Below are positions 20,812-32,125 of a stretch of 64,000 bases of DNA, one piece after another (the first letter of the stretch is position 1; each line of letters starts with the position of its first letter). The position numbers were made by a program, and so were the translations under genes. Source of the DNA: Lithodes maja (lineage: Eukaryota > Arthropoda > Malacostraca > Decapoda > Lithodidae). The stretch spans positions 124,001 through 188,000 of the forward strand of contig JBAKBP010001587.1 of assembly GCA_037953745.1 (NCBI GenBank). Reading direction: 5' to 3'. Below the pieces are notes generated by a model. The model had not been told where the DNA came from. It saw only the letters and a program-made list of their open reading frames with translations, and did not search any database.

Positions 20812-21872
20812 TATACGGAGTAGACGGGAAGTTGCTGAAAGCAGTGAAGAGCATGTATGAGGGTGCAAAGGTGGCAGTACGTGTGGAGAATGAGCAGAGC
20901 GAGTTCTTTAACCTGAGTGTTGGGTTGAAACAGGCGTGTGTGATGTCCCCGTGGTTGTTTATTGTATATATGGAAGGAGTCATGAAAAAAATACTAGGAA
21001 GAGCAGTGGATGTTGGTGTATCGCAGAAAAGGGAGGGAAATGAGTGCAAGCTGCCTATACTGCTGTTTACAGATGATACAGTTCTGATGAGTGATAATGA
21101 ATGGGAGTTGCAGGGTCTGGTGAATGAGCTTGGGACAGTGTGCAAAAAACGGAATTTGAAGGTAAATGCGAGGAAGAGCAAGGTTATGGTCTTCGAAAGA
21201 GGTGAAGTCACAGAGTGTGAGGTGAAGTTGAACGGTCAGGCTATGGAGATCGTCAGCTCTTTTAAGTATCTGGGCAGTGTGTTGAGTAAAGATGGGACTA
21301 TGGATGAAGAAGTGCGGGATAGGGTGCAACAGGGGAAGAGGGTTGTAGGAACGTTGAAAGCAGTAACAAGAAATAGAGTGGTCAGTATGGAAGTGAAGAA
21401 GTCCTTGCATGACAGTGTGGTAATCCCAACACTAACTTACGGAAGCGAAGCATGGACGGTCGGGATGAGACTCAGACCAAGAATGAGAGCGGTGGAAATG
21501 AGTTACTTGAGAAGTGCGTGCGGAGTTTCATGGAGGGATAGACAGATGAATGAGGAAGTAAGAAGGAGGTGTGGTGTGGAGGTAGATGTGCTGGAAAGTG
21601 TGAAAAGGAACAACTTGAGATGGTTCGGTCATATGGAACGTATGGGAAGCGAGAGAATGACTAAGAGGGTGTACGAGAGCGAGGTGGAAGGACAGAGAGG
21701 GAGAGGTAGACCGAAGGAGAGGTGGAAGGATGGAGTGAGGAAGTATACGAATGAAGGCGGTGCTGGTTGGGAGGAGGGGCGTCGACTGACTGGGGACAGA
21801 GGTGCATGGGGGCAGCTCGTTCGAGGCCACCCCTTTGTGGATCACGGCGTCAGGCAAAAGATAGATAGATAG
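20812..21872 (+). pseudogene. Second LINE reverse transcriptase, C-terminal part
   Basis: Uninterrupted frame to 21872 (346 codons from the ATG at 20832; the frame is open upstream too). Motifs are LKQACVMSPWLFIVYMEGVM, the polymerase core LLFTDDTVLMSD (here FTDD), LKVNARKSKVMVF, SFKYLGSVLSKDG, and the C-terminal LRWFGHMERM with RGRGRPKERWKDGV. The N-terminal part is displaced to 18279-19137 by the third LINE. It is notable that this piece has no stop. Confidence 0.88.
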
Positions 21873-21876
21873 ATAG

Positions 21877-23073
21877 ATACTCAACACGGCTTTCGTAGCA
21901 AACGTTCTTGCTTAACAAACCTCTTAGACTTCCTCCACGATATCCCCAATCTCTATGATGAGAGTAAAGCTGTAGATACTCTATACCTTGATTTTCAAAA
22001 GGAATTTGAAAAGGTTCCCCACAAACATTCACTGCTAAAATTAAAAGCGCATGGAATACAAGACGGTGTGTTGAAATGGATGGAAAATTGGCTCAGCGAC
22101 TGAAAGCAAAGAGTAGCCATAAACGGTAAGGCGATATAAATGGACAAATGTAAGTAGCGGGATGCCCTAGGGATCAGTATTAGGACCCATTCTCTTTCTA
22201 ATTTATATCAAAGCCACGCCATAGATGAGGGTCTCACCTGTACAATCTCAAAGTTTGTTGACGATACAAGAATTGCAAATAGCGTACTCTCAAAAGAACA
22301 AGATGACATTATGCAACACAATCTAGATTAGTTGTCATGTTGGGCCCAAATTTGGCAAATGAGTTTCATTGCCGATAAATGTAAAGTACTACATATTGGA
22401 TACCGAAATGAGAAACCAAATATTCGATGAATGGCACTCAGCTTAAGAGTGTAGACAGAGAAACCGATCTGGGAGTAACAATATCGAGTAACCTAACACC
22501 GAGTCAGCAATGTTCAGAAGTTGTTAAGACAAACAAAATAATTAGCTTTATAGGCAGGTCATTTGAGCATAAATCCAAAGAAGTTATCCTAAATCTCTAC
22601 AATTCCTTAGTCTGTCTTCTTCTGGAATACTGCGTTCAGTCCTGGTGCCCTTATTACCAAAAGGATATAGACAAGCTAGAACGAGTTCAACGTAGAGTTA
22701 CTAAAGTAATACCTAGCAAAACGAACAAACCATACGAGGAGCATTTTAGAGAATTAAATCTATTTCCTTTAACCCAGCGCAGATTAGGAGGCGACTTAAG
22801 TTAGGTGTTCAAAATCATCAAAGGCATCGACAATATGAACTGTAGTAAGTACTTCACTATCGACCAGTCTAATTACACGCGGGGAAATGATTTCAAAATT
22901 ATTGGTAAATATTTTAACTCACACTAATCTAAGAATTTCTTCTTCAATCGAGTTGTCAACTTGTGAAATGGGCTTCCCCGATACGTTATAGACTGCAGCA
23001 CTGTTGATTCTCTTAAACTTCGCCTAGACAAATATCTTGCATCAAACCCGCGACTGACTGCGTTTGTAAATGA
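21877..23073 (+). pseudogene. CR1-like LINE ORF2, RT core to C-terminus
   Basis: The host LINE resumes: QHGFRSKRSCLTNLLDFLHD, then VDTLYLDFQKEFEKVPHKHS (catalytic Asp block), a degenerate FVDDTRIANSVLS-like YxDD block near 22256, DLGVTISSNLTPSQQCSEVV (22427-22804 frame), LEYCVQSWCPYYQKDIDKLE, and the end FFFNRVVNL followed by LDKYLASNPRLTAFVNE. Many stops. ORF2 ends at the TAA at about 23071-23073. Confidence 0.85.
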
Positions 23074-23401
23074 ATAACTTTATTTTATTCCTCCCTCAGA
23101 TTCATCAAAGGATTATTGCGTTATATATTGCCAAGATGTTACTGTCTTTTTCCCAGATATATGAAAGATCCTTACATAATTATGTGTTATGTTACAAACC
23201 CATCTGTCCCCTACTAACTTCCTAATCCTGGCACGGACATAGTTCCAGGGCAGTGGTTTCCTTTCCAATTTTCCCTTACCCATTCTAAATCACTGATTGA
23301 ACACTTGATCCGCAGTGTTTTGGAGGACAAGCAGCCTAGAGGGGTCACTAGATATGTTGTTGCTTGATTTCCTCTGTACTCTCTCTCTCTCTCCATTTAT
23401 G

Positions 23402-23402
<1 letters not shown>
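23074..23402. other. LINE 3' UTR and non-coding spacer
   Basis: The 3' untranslated tail of the CR1-like LINE ends at an uncertain point, about 23190. I recognise nothing in the rest up to the (TA)n array. A CT run is at 23382-23393. Confidence 0.4.
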
Positions 23403-23645
<243 letters not shown>

Positions 23646-24020
23646 GTTTTTTTGTTTTGTTTTTCTATATTCAAACTACATCCTCTCGGGCATAGGATGA
23701 GAGCCTGTGCATTCAACCATTACACATTGAACTTTGAAGCCCGTGAAGTCTCGTTCCAGTCTAGAGGGTGAGGCATATGAAGCACTTTTAGCTTCAATCA
23801 ACCACTGCCATCTTGCCTTCCGAGATGCATGGGGCTTAGTTGCCCACTCAAGGCTCGAAGCAGCCCCATCTCTGAAACTGCCTCGTTCCAGTGCTTCACT
23901 GTCTTACCTCCTAGATTCAGACCCTCACTCTCAGAATGCCACCTATGGTGCAGTGTACTCACTAGGCATTGCTCCCCTGTAGCTTATTTTGAATATGGGA
24001 ATATTCATACAGTTCTATTT
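23646..24020. other. Non-coding stretch, nothing recognised
   Basis: Open frames at 23734-23982 and 23829-24113 overlap each other and show no family motif. I see no repeat structure. Confidence 0.4.
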
Positions 24021-24200
24021 AATCAGGGAACAATGAGGGTATTTATTTGGCGTTTCGGTTGGCTTTGTGGTAATGCACTGCTACTAGGTACAGCACAAAT
24101 TCCATCCCAATAATATCTTCCCATTGACATATCGGGATTCGAACCCGGGTCCATTGGATCGCCAGTCCAGTGGCAAGACCTCTCTACCATACCTCCTCTG
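24020..24200 (-). mobile_element. tRNA-derived SINE-like sequence
   Basis: On the minus strand, from about 24200, there is an A-box-like GGTATGGTAGAGAGGTC. An anticodon-arm-like hairpin with 7-base loop CTGGCGA follows, then a perfect B box GGTTCGAATCC at 24135-24145. The box spacing fits a Pol III internal promoter. The acceptor stem does not close and the anticodon stem is too long for a working tRNA, so I call it a SINE head with a tail towards 24020. The 3' end is not defined. Confidence 0.6.
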
Positions 24201-24338
24201 AAGAAAAAAAAAATATGTATATATATACAGGGTGACCCAAAACAAAATCCACATTTCAAAGGTAAATTAAAAAAAAATGGTTAAAGATAATAAACATATT
24301 ATTTGCACACATGAAACTTCATTCAATACAATTTTTAT

Positions 24339-24590
24339 TCATAATGTTTTAAAGATGACATTCTCCAAATGGTGGCCGTCATTGTCTATACACGCTTGGA
24401 GGCGATTTCTGAAGGCTGCCACGGCTCGTCGGGTCATGTCGGGTGGAACAGCGGCTATCTCCTGCTGAATAGCAACCTTAAGGGCTTCAAGAGTTTGGGT
24501 GTCGATGAGTATACACTGGTGATTTAAGGTAGCCCCACACAAAAAAAAATCACAAGGGGCGAGGTCAGGGGAACGGGCCAACATCGCCAC
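24339..24590 (-). pseudogene. Mariner-type transposase C-terminus (left arm)
   Basis: RSPDLAPCDFFLCG is the classical D-containing block of Tc1/mariner transposases (PDLxPxDFFLWG). It is followed by LEALKVAIQQEIAAVPPDMT and CIDNDGHHLENVIF up to the stop. The transposase would catalyse cut-and-paste at TA, but the N-terminus and the other acidic residues are missing. Confidence 0.85.
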
Positions 24591-24639
24591 GCAACGAGAT
24601 CACCCGATCCGGAAACATTTTCCTAAGCACTTGCAATGA

Positions 24640-24890
24640 TCAATGTAGGTTTCAGAAAGATGGAACTACGGCACACACAGCTCGACGATCATTGTAAGTG
24701 CTTAGGGAAATGTATACTCAGTATATACTCATCGACCCCAAACTCTTGAAGCCCTTAGGGTTGCTATTCACGAGATAGACGCTGTTCCACCAGATATGAC
24801 CGTCGAGCCATGGCAGCCTTCAAAAGTCGCCTCCAAGCGTGTATAGACAATGACGGCCACAATTTGGAGAATGTCATCTTTAAAACATGA
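24640..24890 (+). pseudogene. Mariner-type transposase fragments (spacer and right arm)
   Basis: In the spacer, FQKDGTTAHTARRSL (about 24653-24697) matches the catalytic QDGxxxHTA block. In the right arm, AAFKSRLQACIDNDGHHLEN (about 24812-24870) repeats the C-terminus seen in the left arm, now on the plus strand. The pieces are in different frames and carry stops. Confidence 0.8.
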
Positions 24891-25039
24891 TGAATAAAAA
24901 CTGTATTGAATGAAGTTTCATGTGTGCAAATAATATTTTGATTATTTTTAACCATTTTTGTTTCATTTACCTTTGAAATGTGGGAGTTTTTTATGGGTCA
25001 CCCTGTTTTTTTATATATATATATATATATACCCATCAG

Positions 25040-25960
25040 GTTTACCCCTGGTATGGATGGACTTCTTTAAATGCCGTCTACTCTATCTATCAATTTCTGT
25101 AAAATTCCCAAATTTGACATTTCTGAATTCTCAATTATGTGGATTAAGCTTTTGTATTACTCTCTCAAAAAATATATCTGTGTTGTTTATCTTTCCCCTA
25201 ATTCTACTGACTATCTAAAATTATTTGACTATCTTGCTTCTAAAGTGGAATACATTCTATCCATCTCTCCCTTCTCTGAAATCTCCATCTTAGGAGATTT
25301 CAATGTTCACCACTGCCAATGGCTTTCCTCTCTTTTCACTGACCAACCTGGTGAACAAACCTACACCTTTTCTAAATGAACAAGAGCATTTAGTTCAGCA
25401 CCCCACCCACATTTCGGACTGTCCTGGAGATCGTCCCAGCATCCTTGACTTAATTCTAACCTCTAATTCTTCTGCTAATACTGTAAATCTTTTCTCCTCC
25501 GATCATAAGCTTATCTATGTCACATGTTCTGACTCTTCAGTACGGACATCTGACGCCCCCAGCCAGCGGTGCTTGTAACATTTTGGCGCTGCCGACTGGG
25601 AGGCTGTACAACAGTACTTCTTTGATTTCCCATGGAACAATTTTTTCTTTTGTGGCCGTGGACCCTCAAAGAGTGCCAAGCGCATTACTGAAGTAATCCT
25701 TTCGGGCATGGAAGCATACATCCCATGCTGTTTTTCTCAGACTAATTCACAAACATTTTGGTTTACTCAAGTTTGTTCAAACAGTACCATCGCCTTCAAA
25801 CTCAAAATACCGTACTTTCTATGTTTCTGCACGGAATCAATCAAAATAATTATGTCCTACGATTCACCAAAAACTCTTCATCAATACAAAATGCTCCGAA
25901 CTTTCCAACTCTAGCTCCTCCCGAACTGTTTACCACTAGCCAATAACCTCTCGAACAACT
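25040..25960 (+). pseudogene. LINE endonuclease domain relic
   Basis: Shows YICVVYLSPNSTDYLKLFDY, the EEP-core ISILGDFNVHHCQWLSS, HISDCPGDRPSILDLILTSN, and NLFSSDHKLIYVTC with the catalytic Asp-His. The two halves lie in different frames (25071-25379 and 25303-25578). This may be the 5' part of the YADDST-type LINE family seen at 2758 and 19138. It is broken by frameshifts and stops, and RT is absent. Confidence 0.75.
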
Positions 25961-28125
25961 TCACTTCCTCATCTGTCCTTCTTCTTAAAACGATTCCACC
26001 CACATCACTGAAACATAGGGAAAGCGTTACCGGTACTGAAATGGTGAACCTTTTCTGTACCAGTGATATATATTATATTATATTTCAGTTACATTTAGAT
26101 ATTTGATGAAGCTTAGGAACGATATATGGTAGCTAAAAGGGTTAATTGAAATAGTCTGTAGAATATGAATTGGTAGAAGTCCCTCCTAAACTTCTAATAT
26201 TATAATACAATGGAAAGGATGTCACTGGTACTGAATAGGTTTGTCTTTTTCTGGATCCCCTTCTGCCCTATGCTTAGCCCCGTTAGTTATGACATTTGAT
26301 ATGTCATCATAAACGACACAGGTTTACGTGCATCTAAGCGGAAGAGACCAGATGGTTTTATTCAGGCTATTAACCCTTTGAATATCTCATTACTCATATC
26401 TGTTCTGTTTTCTGATTATTATTAAATGATTGAATTCAGATTAGGAGGCGTATATGGAAGCCATACGGTTAATTGACATAGTCTTTACCTATAACATTCC
26501 CACATGTTCTTCCTAAATTGTATACAATTGTCTAATGGTGGCAACAATATACTGTTATAATGCGTTCAAATTGAAAGGCCAGAAATCAGGAACCCTCATA
26601 ATGTAAGTAAAAAAGGGCTAGAGGAAATGGGTGGTAATATTTGTCCACCCTTATTCCTTGGCCGACCCTTCCCAAATGTTATATAATTATATTAGCTCGA
26701 TTACTCTAATAATTTGTGAGATATAGGGGTTAACGTTCAAGAGTTTTGACCTACCTTCTTTAAACAGGGTATAGTCCCAGAAGAGGGGAGAGAGATCAAG
26801 CAAGTCGAGGAAAAACAATATGGTGGGGTGGTCATTTGGTCATTATGCTGGTATTCTTAAGAGTAGGTTTGAATATAATATTATGTTTACTCATGTATGT
26901 ATTATTATTGTCTTTAGTTTTCTCCCAAGACCTCCACCAAACTTTGAAAAACATTCTTCAGGATATATTTGGATTTTTTTCGGTAGAAAAATGTCCCGGC
27001 CAAACGTCGGTTCCTCCTAAATTACAGACTTGCTATCGCTGGCCAGGACAAAAAGTATACACCTAAATGCAACATACACCTGACGCATAAGGTCTTAAAT
27101 TAACCAATCTAATGGTCTGAATGTCTTAAAATTTCAAAAACTAATGGGTCTAACCATGAGGGAAAAGGGGGGTCAAAATCCAAACCTCCCATAAACAATT
27201 ATTTCCTCTCGCAGCAACTGACACCTAACGAATATTTTGAGAAATATTGTTGTCTGCAGAGATCAGGTGTATATGATATTAATATTGTCATGCATAAAAG
27301 GTAACGTAACATTTCAGGTTAATTAGTCCATTAACAGTGCTGCAAAGGGATAGCATTATTTGATAATACAGCCGTTAGCTTTACTTTACACACAACCAAA
27401 ATCCACAACAGATATGCTTGTATGTGAGGTAAAGGCCTATTTATTTTATCAAATATTAAAGGTAAAAAGCCTTCATCCACTGCCCTTACAAACTTTCTCC
27501 AGCTACCTTGTTCGTTATAGGTTGACCAGAAACCTCGACTCCAACTTCTCATAACACAAAAAGGACTTCAGAAATTGAGCTCATATTTCTACCATTTGGG
27601 GAGAGTCAGCCAGGGAGTAGATGTGGAACTTTACAGCCCATTAGCTCTAGCCCATTTTGAGTAAGTGGTTAGGGGGTCATGATTTCTAGCCTACCTCTAA
27701 TGAATTAACTATAATAAAGTTGAAAACCTAACATTGTGAATGTGCATAATACACATTGTGTTGAACAATGTCATCTCCCTGTCACTGCACAGCCTGTATA
27801 ATGTTAGGTAATAAACATAAACATTACAGTGACTCCAGGCAACCCAGTGTACACAGCCACATCAACCTGCTGGGGTTATTGGCTCATTTATAATTTCACC
27901 CCATTAGTTTGGCGATCTTGAGACATTTTTCCCTATTAAGTTGAGATCATAAGACGTTTGTTCTCATTCTGATATTGATTTTACCCTGCGAGCGATAGCG
28001 AGCAGTCAATTAAGGAGACATTGGATATTTATTCTACTGAATAATTTACAAATTTAGCTTGAAGATGGGTCAGGGGGAAGTAAAGTTCAAGTTTGAAGGC
28101 TGGTCGGGTGGTAAGAAGAGGGGTG
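25961..28125. other. About 2.2 kb without recognised genes
   Basis: AT-rich sequence with no family motif in any frame. Two diverged copies of a block containing GGTTAATTGAAATAGTCT lie near 26140 and 26480 (second copy GGTTAATTGACATAGTCT), suggesting an old duplication or two fragments of one unknown repeat. Confidence 0.35.
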
Positions 28126-28183
28126 TGGGTGGGGGGGGGGGGGGGGTACTTAGTATGAATAGGATGTGTGTGTGTGTGTGTGT
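28126..28183. repeat. G-run and (GT)n microsatellite
   Basis: A run of about 16 G near 28130 is followed by (GT)n at about 28164-28183. Confidence 0.9.
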
Positions 28184-29179
28184 GTTTAATCTTGAAGTGT
28201 GTCTAGTGGTCAATCACAATAACCTTGTTTGCTGAATGTACAGTTGGCCACGTAAATTATATCTCTCGTCGTAATATTATGTAAGAATGTATAATAGTAT
28301 GGATGAAATGGAATTGCTCTGTTAAACTTTCCTATAGTATTAGACTTGAGGTTTTGTGTATGTTATTATTGTATTTGTTGGTAAAGTAAGTGTGAAGTAT
28401 GCATTTGTGAACGTAAAGAAGCCTCCTATTGTTTTAAATTGCGATTCTAATCTTAACAAAGTAAGAGAGAGCTGCATACATAATATCCAGATACAAAGCT
28501 GAAAAGCAGTGTGAAGAAAAGTAACAAAGATAGAAAGAAGCAATAGAAGACACTTACAATTATGCAAAATAAGAAATATAGATAAAGTAGAATAGGGTAT
28601 ACACGAAGAAGAAAATAAGAGAAGACAAACAAAGATAAATAAAGAAGTTGAAATATCATAGAAACATCAGAATTAGAAGAGGAGGAGGAAGAAGAGAAGG
28701 AGGAAGAGGAGGATTAAGAGACGAAGGAGGAGCAGGAGGAGGAAGAGGAGTTAAAGGCACGAACATAACAAAGCTGGTATTTTCTGCGTTTGCTGTTAGT
28801 GTTGGCTCTTCTGAGCTGAGCTCTCTGTTGACTCCTTGATCCTCCCAGAGCCACAGTTTGAGGAATTGTGTCTTTCTGTCTGTCTCTCTCCTTCATACAC
28901 ACGCACACATACACATACACATGTTGTGTGTATGCTGAGTAAATTGACATATAAATATGTATGTACTGTACATCATCCTTATTTCATAGAGCTAAATTTT
29001 TTGTAATTATCTATTTCTCAAACCCTCTCTCTCCCACTCACTCTCTCGCATACACATATACTCTCTCTATATATTTGTATTGATCTATCTATCTATTCAT
29101 ATGTATCTATCTATCTATTTATCTAACCATCCATACCGGCACTAATTGCTTCCTTTGTGGGTCAATTAATCATTGCTGC

Positions 29180-29183
<4 letters not shown>
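28184..29183. other. Non-coding stretch with a purine-rich block
   Basis: No gene recognised. At 28675-28755 the plus strand is almost pure G/A (AGGAGGAGGAAGAAGAG type), a possible triplex-forming tract. A CA-rich tract lies at 28898-28922 and ATCT-type repeats at 29085-29120. Confidence 0.45.

Positions 29184-29233
<50 letters not shown>
29184..29233. repeat. (CT)25 microsatellite
   Basis: Uninterrupted CT dinucleotides for 50 bp. Confidence 0.97.
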
Positions 29234-29237
<4 letters not shown>

Positions 29238-29748
29238 ACTTGTTTTGTATTAATGCAGCTTATCTTATGTTAAGTTAGATAATTATTGAATTAGGGTAGG
29301 TTGAAATAGGCAATATAATAATTTAGGTTAAGCTATATTGCTTTAAGTTTGGTTAGATAGATTAGCTTAGAGTTAGGTAAATATATTAAGTTAAATATAC
29401 AAAATAGGTACAACTATGCTTTGAGAGTTAACATGAAGCTCTTTACAACCATAATAAATCAGAGACCAATTGGTTTACCCAGACCATTAAGACATGACAT
29501 TACAAGATATGACCAAGGTAGACCACCAATTAATACATTTTAACATATATGACAATCTCCACATACAAATAAAAGGGAGAGTGAAGTCAGTGAAATGTAG
29601 TGCATATTGTCGTGAACAAATCTGCCAAGTTGATGAAATAGTTTGAAAGCTTCCTTTTGTTAAGGACATGTAAGTGCCAGTGTTTGTCTTTAATCAGTAT
29701 TTACTATTCCGTGTGTATCATATATTAAAGTACACCAGCTACATTGAT

Positions 29749-29804
<56 letters not shown>

Positions 29805-30221
29805 GCTGTTTAGCGGTAGGTTAAATTTTGTTTAATAGATTTTAGCCTTTACAGTTCAGAATAATATTTGAATTGAAAAAGAAATGATAATATGAAATTG
29901 ATATCTTATGCATTTTGATTTCTTTTGTTGCATTGAGATTTAGCAATTTTGAATTTGATGGTGTCTAGCCGTAGATTTATTTTATATCAAACCTTGCCTA
30001 GTTGGCCAAAATTATGTTGTTTAATTGTTTTTTTAGATAGGCAAATTGCCACGTGTTCAACAATGCATTACATTTTAGTGATCCTGTTTTAGCAATATAT
30101 ACAGAGTTATACTCAATGTTTAGGATCTGTTGGTAACCCTTTCCTGAGGATGGCTGCGTGACGTCGCCGAAAATTAGAATAAATCATGATGTTCCACAAC
30201 GTATTTCTTCTCATTGCCCTA

Positions 30222-30222
<1 letters not shown>
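29234..30222. other. Non-coding stretch with a (TA)n array
   Basis: No gene recognised. A (TA)n array occupies about 29757-29804. From 29260 to 29400 there are scattered TTAGGTTA-like words, too irregular to be a telomeric array. Confidence 0.4.
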
Positions 30223-30276
<54 letters not shown>

Positions 30277-30277
30277 T
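30223..30277. repeat. (TA)n microsatellite at a LINE edge
   Basis: (TA)n immediately precedes the second CR1-like LINE fragment. Confidence 0.95.
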
Positions 30278-30299
30278 GTATATAATTATACAGTATATG

Positions 30300-30902
30300 T
30301 TTTTGAAGGACGGAGTACATCTGAACCAGGTGGAACCAGCAAGGTTTGGCCGCTTGCTAGCTAAACAACGCAGTAAAGGATTTTTGGAAAAGAAAGAGTC
30401 AACCGAGGACCGAGGACAGTGAGGACCGAGTACAGCCATGAACGTAAATATAAATACGACCAGAACCAAAAATACGAATTCTGTGAATTCCGAAACCACA
30501 ACTTTAAAATTTTTCCATGCAAACGCTCGTTGCTTACGCAATACATTTTCGTATTAAGAGGAACTAGTGTTTACATAAAATTATGACGTAATTGGTATAA
30601 TCGAATCTTGGCTCAATGCAGAAGACAGAGACCTTTTAGCAGAGTATTCACTTCCCAGTTATGTAATGTTTTGAGAAAACCGAATTAATAGAAATGGAGG
30701 TGGCGTTATATTTGTTATCAAAACCAATCATAACCCGATCTTCTTGTCAAAACCCCAAATTGTGAACACCGACACATCCTTTGTGCTAATAAATAATAAT
30801 AAAGGTACACAAATAATACTTGCAATAATATAAAGACCTCCGCCTCAATCAGTGCAAACTGTCCGAGAAATTTACGAACAAATTACAGATGTAAATAAGA
30901 AT
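30300..30902 (+). pseudogene. CR1-like LINE, second fragment (ORF1 end, ORF2 endonuclease start)
   Basis: Homologous to 6095-6890. It begins with the SGNH block V LKDGVHLNQVEPARFGRLLA, then a single unit of the Asp/Arg-rich spacer. ORF2 follows in pieces: FFHANARCLRNTF, GIIESWLNAEDRDLLAEYSL, NRNGGGV and RPPPQSVQTVREIYEQITDV. It stops abruptly at about 30902, where a gypsy pol sequence begins. Stops are frequent. Confidence 0.85.
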
Positions 30903-32125
30903 TCGATGTCGATATTGTATACAAATCAGGTAAACTCCATACTATACTATTGCGGACGCCCTATCTAGACTTCCCATAGACTCCTCATTGTCCTCAACCA
31001 ATACTCTGCAACATCAAGAGACGACTCAGAACATATTAGCCACACATCACCAAGACTCGTTGGATAACAGTCAACAAGACCTGCTTAATTCTTTCCAACA
31101 AAAGGAGAAACCCGACTGGATGCCACGCAAAATATTTAATCAATTAACTAGACGAGGAGACAATTTATTCACCATAGATGGGGAACTTGTAATAACACCA
31201 CAAGCTGCACTATCCACCTTGCAATCCATACATATGCACAATGGTATTCACCTAGCTCAAAGGAAACTGATCACCACCTTCCAGCAAGTCTATTGGACCC
31301 CTTCCCCATATATAACAGCCAAACATATAACAGAAGCTTGCCAAGCTTGTGCGTTGGGTAAAGATAGAAACCGCACAGCCGAACCTGCTGGCAAGTTAAT
31401 CGCCTCCAAGCCATGGCAATTACTCGCAGTCGACGTTATGGGACCAATGGAAGGAAACCAAGGGTTTAAGTACATCATGACCTTTGTGGATACTTATTCC
31501 AAATACGTCATTGCTTGTCCTGCCAAAGAGCACTCGGCCATTGCAGTAGCTGAAGCCCTCATTCAACACGTCTTCCCATTTTTCGGATTAGCTGAAGCCA
31601 TTCATTCAGATAATGCCCCCTAATTCACCAGTCACATTTGGTCCCAGTTATGCCATATGTGTGGGCTCAAAATCAGTCACTCATCCCCATACTGGCCTCA
31701 AGGCAACTCCATTTGTGAAAGACATCATCGGACAATTGCCATCCAAATAAGAACCAGATTACAACAAATGGACACCATGGATTGGCCCAGTCAAGTGAAA
31801 ATTGTACAATGGGCTATAAATACCTGGCCCAAACAAGACGGAATTTCACCCCACGAGCGTGTATTTGGAGTGCCACCATTATTCCTACCTCTCCGCCATC
31901 TTGCTGCCCCATATGAGCCCTCCTCCAACTTCGAGCAGTCACTAGTTCATCTCAAGAACCGTCTCAGGCAAATCCAATATGTTCAAGATCTTCAACCTGA
32001 TGAAACTACCAAAGCCAGCCCGCACCATGTCGGCGATCTCGTGATGGTTGCTCAATTACCTGTGCCGTCTAAACTCAAACTGAGATTTAAAGGTCCTTTT
32101 GAAATTTTCAAAGTGCCAAATTGTT
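30903..32125 (+). pseudogene. RNase H tail and integrase (copy E)
   Basis: Integrase inserts element cDNA into chromosomes. The zinc-binding region is MHNGIHLAQRKLITTFQQVY to CQACALGK. The catalytic core has LLAVDVMGPMEG (Asp), HSDNAP (Asp) and GNSICERHHR (Glu), as in DD35E integrases. TAA at 31621-31623 replaces the codon after DNAP, where the family normally has Glu. The second half (31657-32127) continues in the same frame to FKGPFEIFKVP, the start of the GPY/F module. The module runs on in another frame from 32099, so there is also a frameshift at about 32120. Confidence 0.88.

Larger units (their letters stand above)
18276..21876 (+). mobile_element. Second LINE nested in the CR1-like LINE
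   Basis: A 5'-truncated non-LTR retrotransposon of a different clade. It starts at about 18276 in the linker before RT and ends in a short (GATA)n at 21860-21878. Across it the host LINE reads on from KNILKD to QHGFRS, and GATA microhomology is shared at both joints. It is itself interrupted at 19138-20811. The clade (RTE- or L1-like) is uncertain. Confidence 0.85.
5400..23190 (+). mobile_element. CR1-like LINE, split by two insertions
   Basis: A single non-LTR retrotransposon can be followed in pieces: ORF1 relic 5460-6183, endonuclease 6470-6966, endonuclease continued 17130-17655, reverse transcriptase 17656-18275, and reverse transcriptase to C-terminus 21877-23073. It is interrupted by LTR element A (6967-17125) and by another LINE (18276-21876). 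The protein resumes at the correct residue after each insert, which shows the insertions are secondary. Many stops and frameshifts mean it is long dead. A second fragment of the family is at 30300-30902. The clade label (CR1/L2 group) rests on motif style only. Confidence 0.75.
24228..25005. mobile_element. Inverted-duplicate (foldback) Tc1/mariner element
   Basis: Both ends carry CAGGGTGACCCA followed by homologous sequence (CCACATTTCAAAGGTAAAT) in opposite orientation. The inverted arms are about 285 bp each (24228-24513 and 24721-25005), with small mismatches, around a spacer of about 207 bp. Each arm encodes the same mariner transposase C-terminus pointing outward. The spacer holds a second inverted pair, AAGCACTTGCAATGATC and its reverse at about 24635 and 24685. 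Flanks are TA-rich, so a TA target duplication cannot be told apart. Confidence 0.85.

Noticed and set aside
24126..24200. Functional tRNA-Ala gene on the minus strand
   Set aside because: B box and loop fit, but the acceptor stem does not pair and the anticodon stem is 8 bp; a SINE head fits better.
29240..29400. Arthropod telomere repeat (TTAGG)n
   Set aside because: Only scattered TTAGGTTA-like words without regular period.
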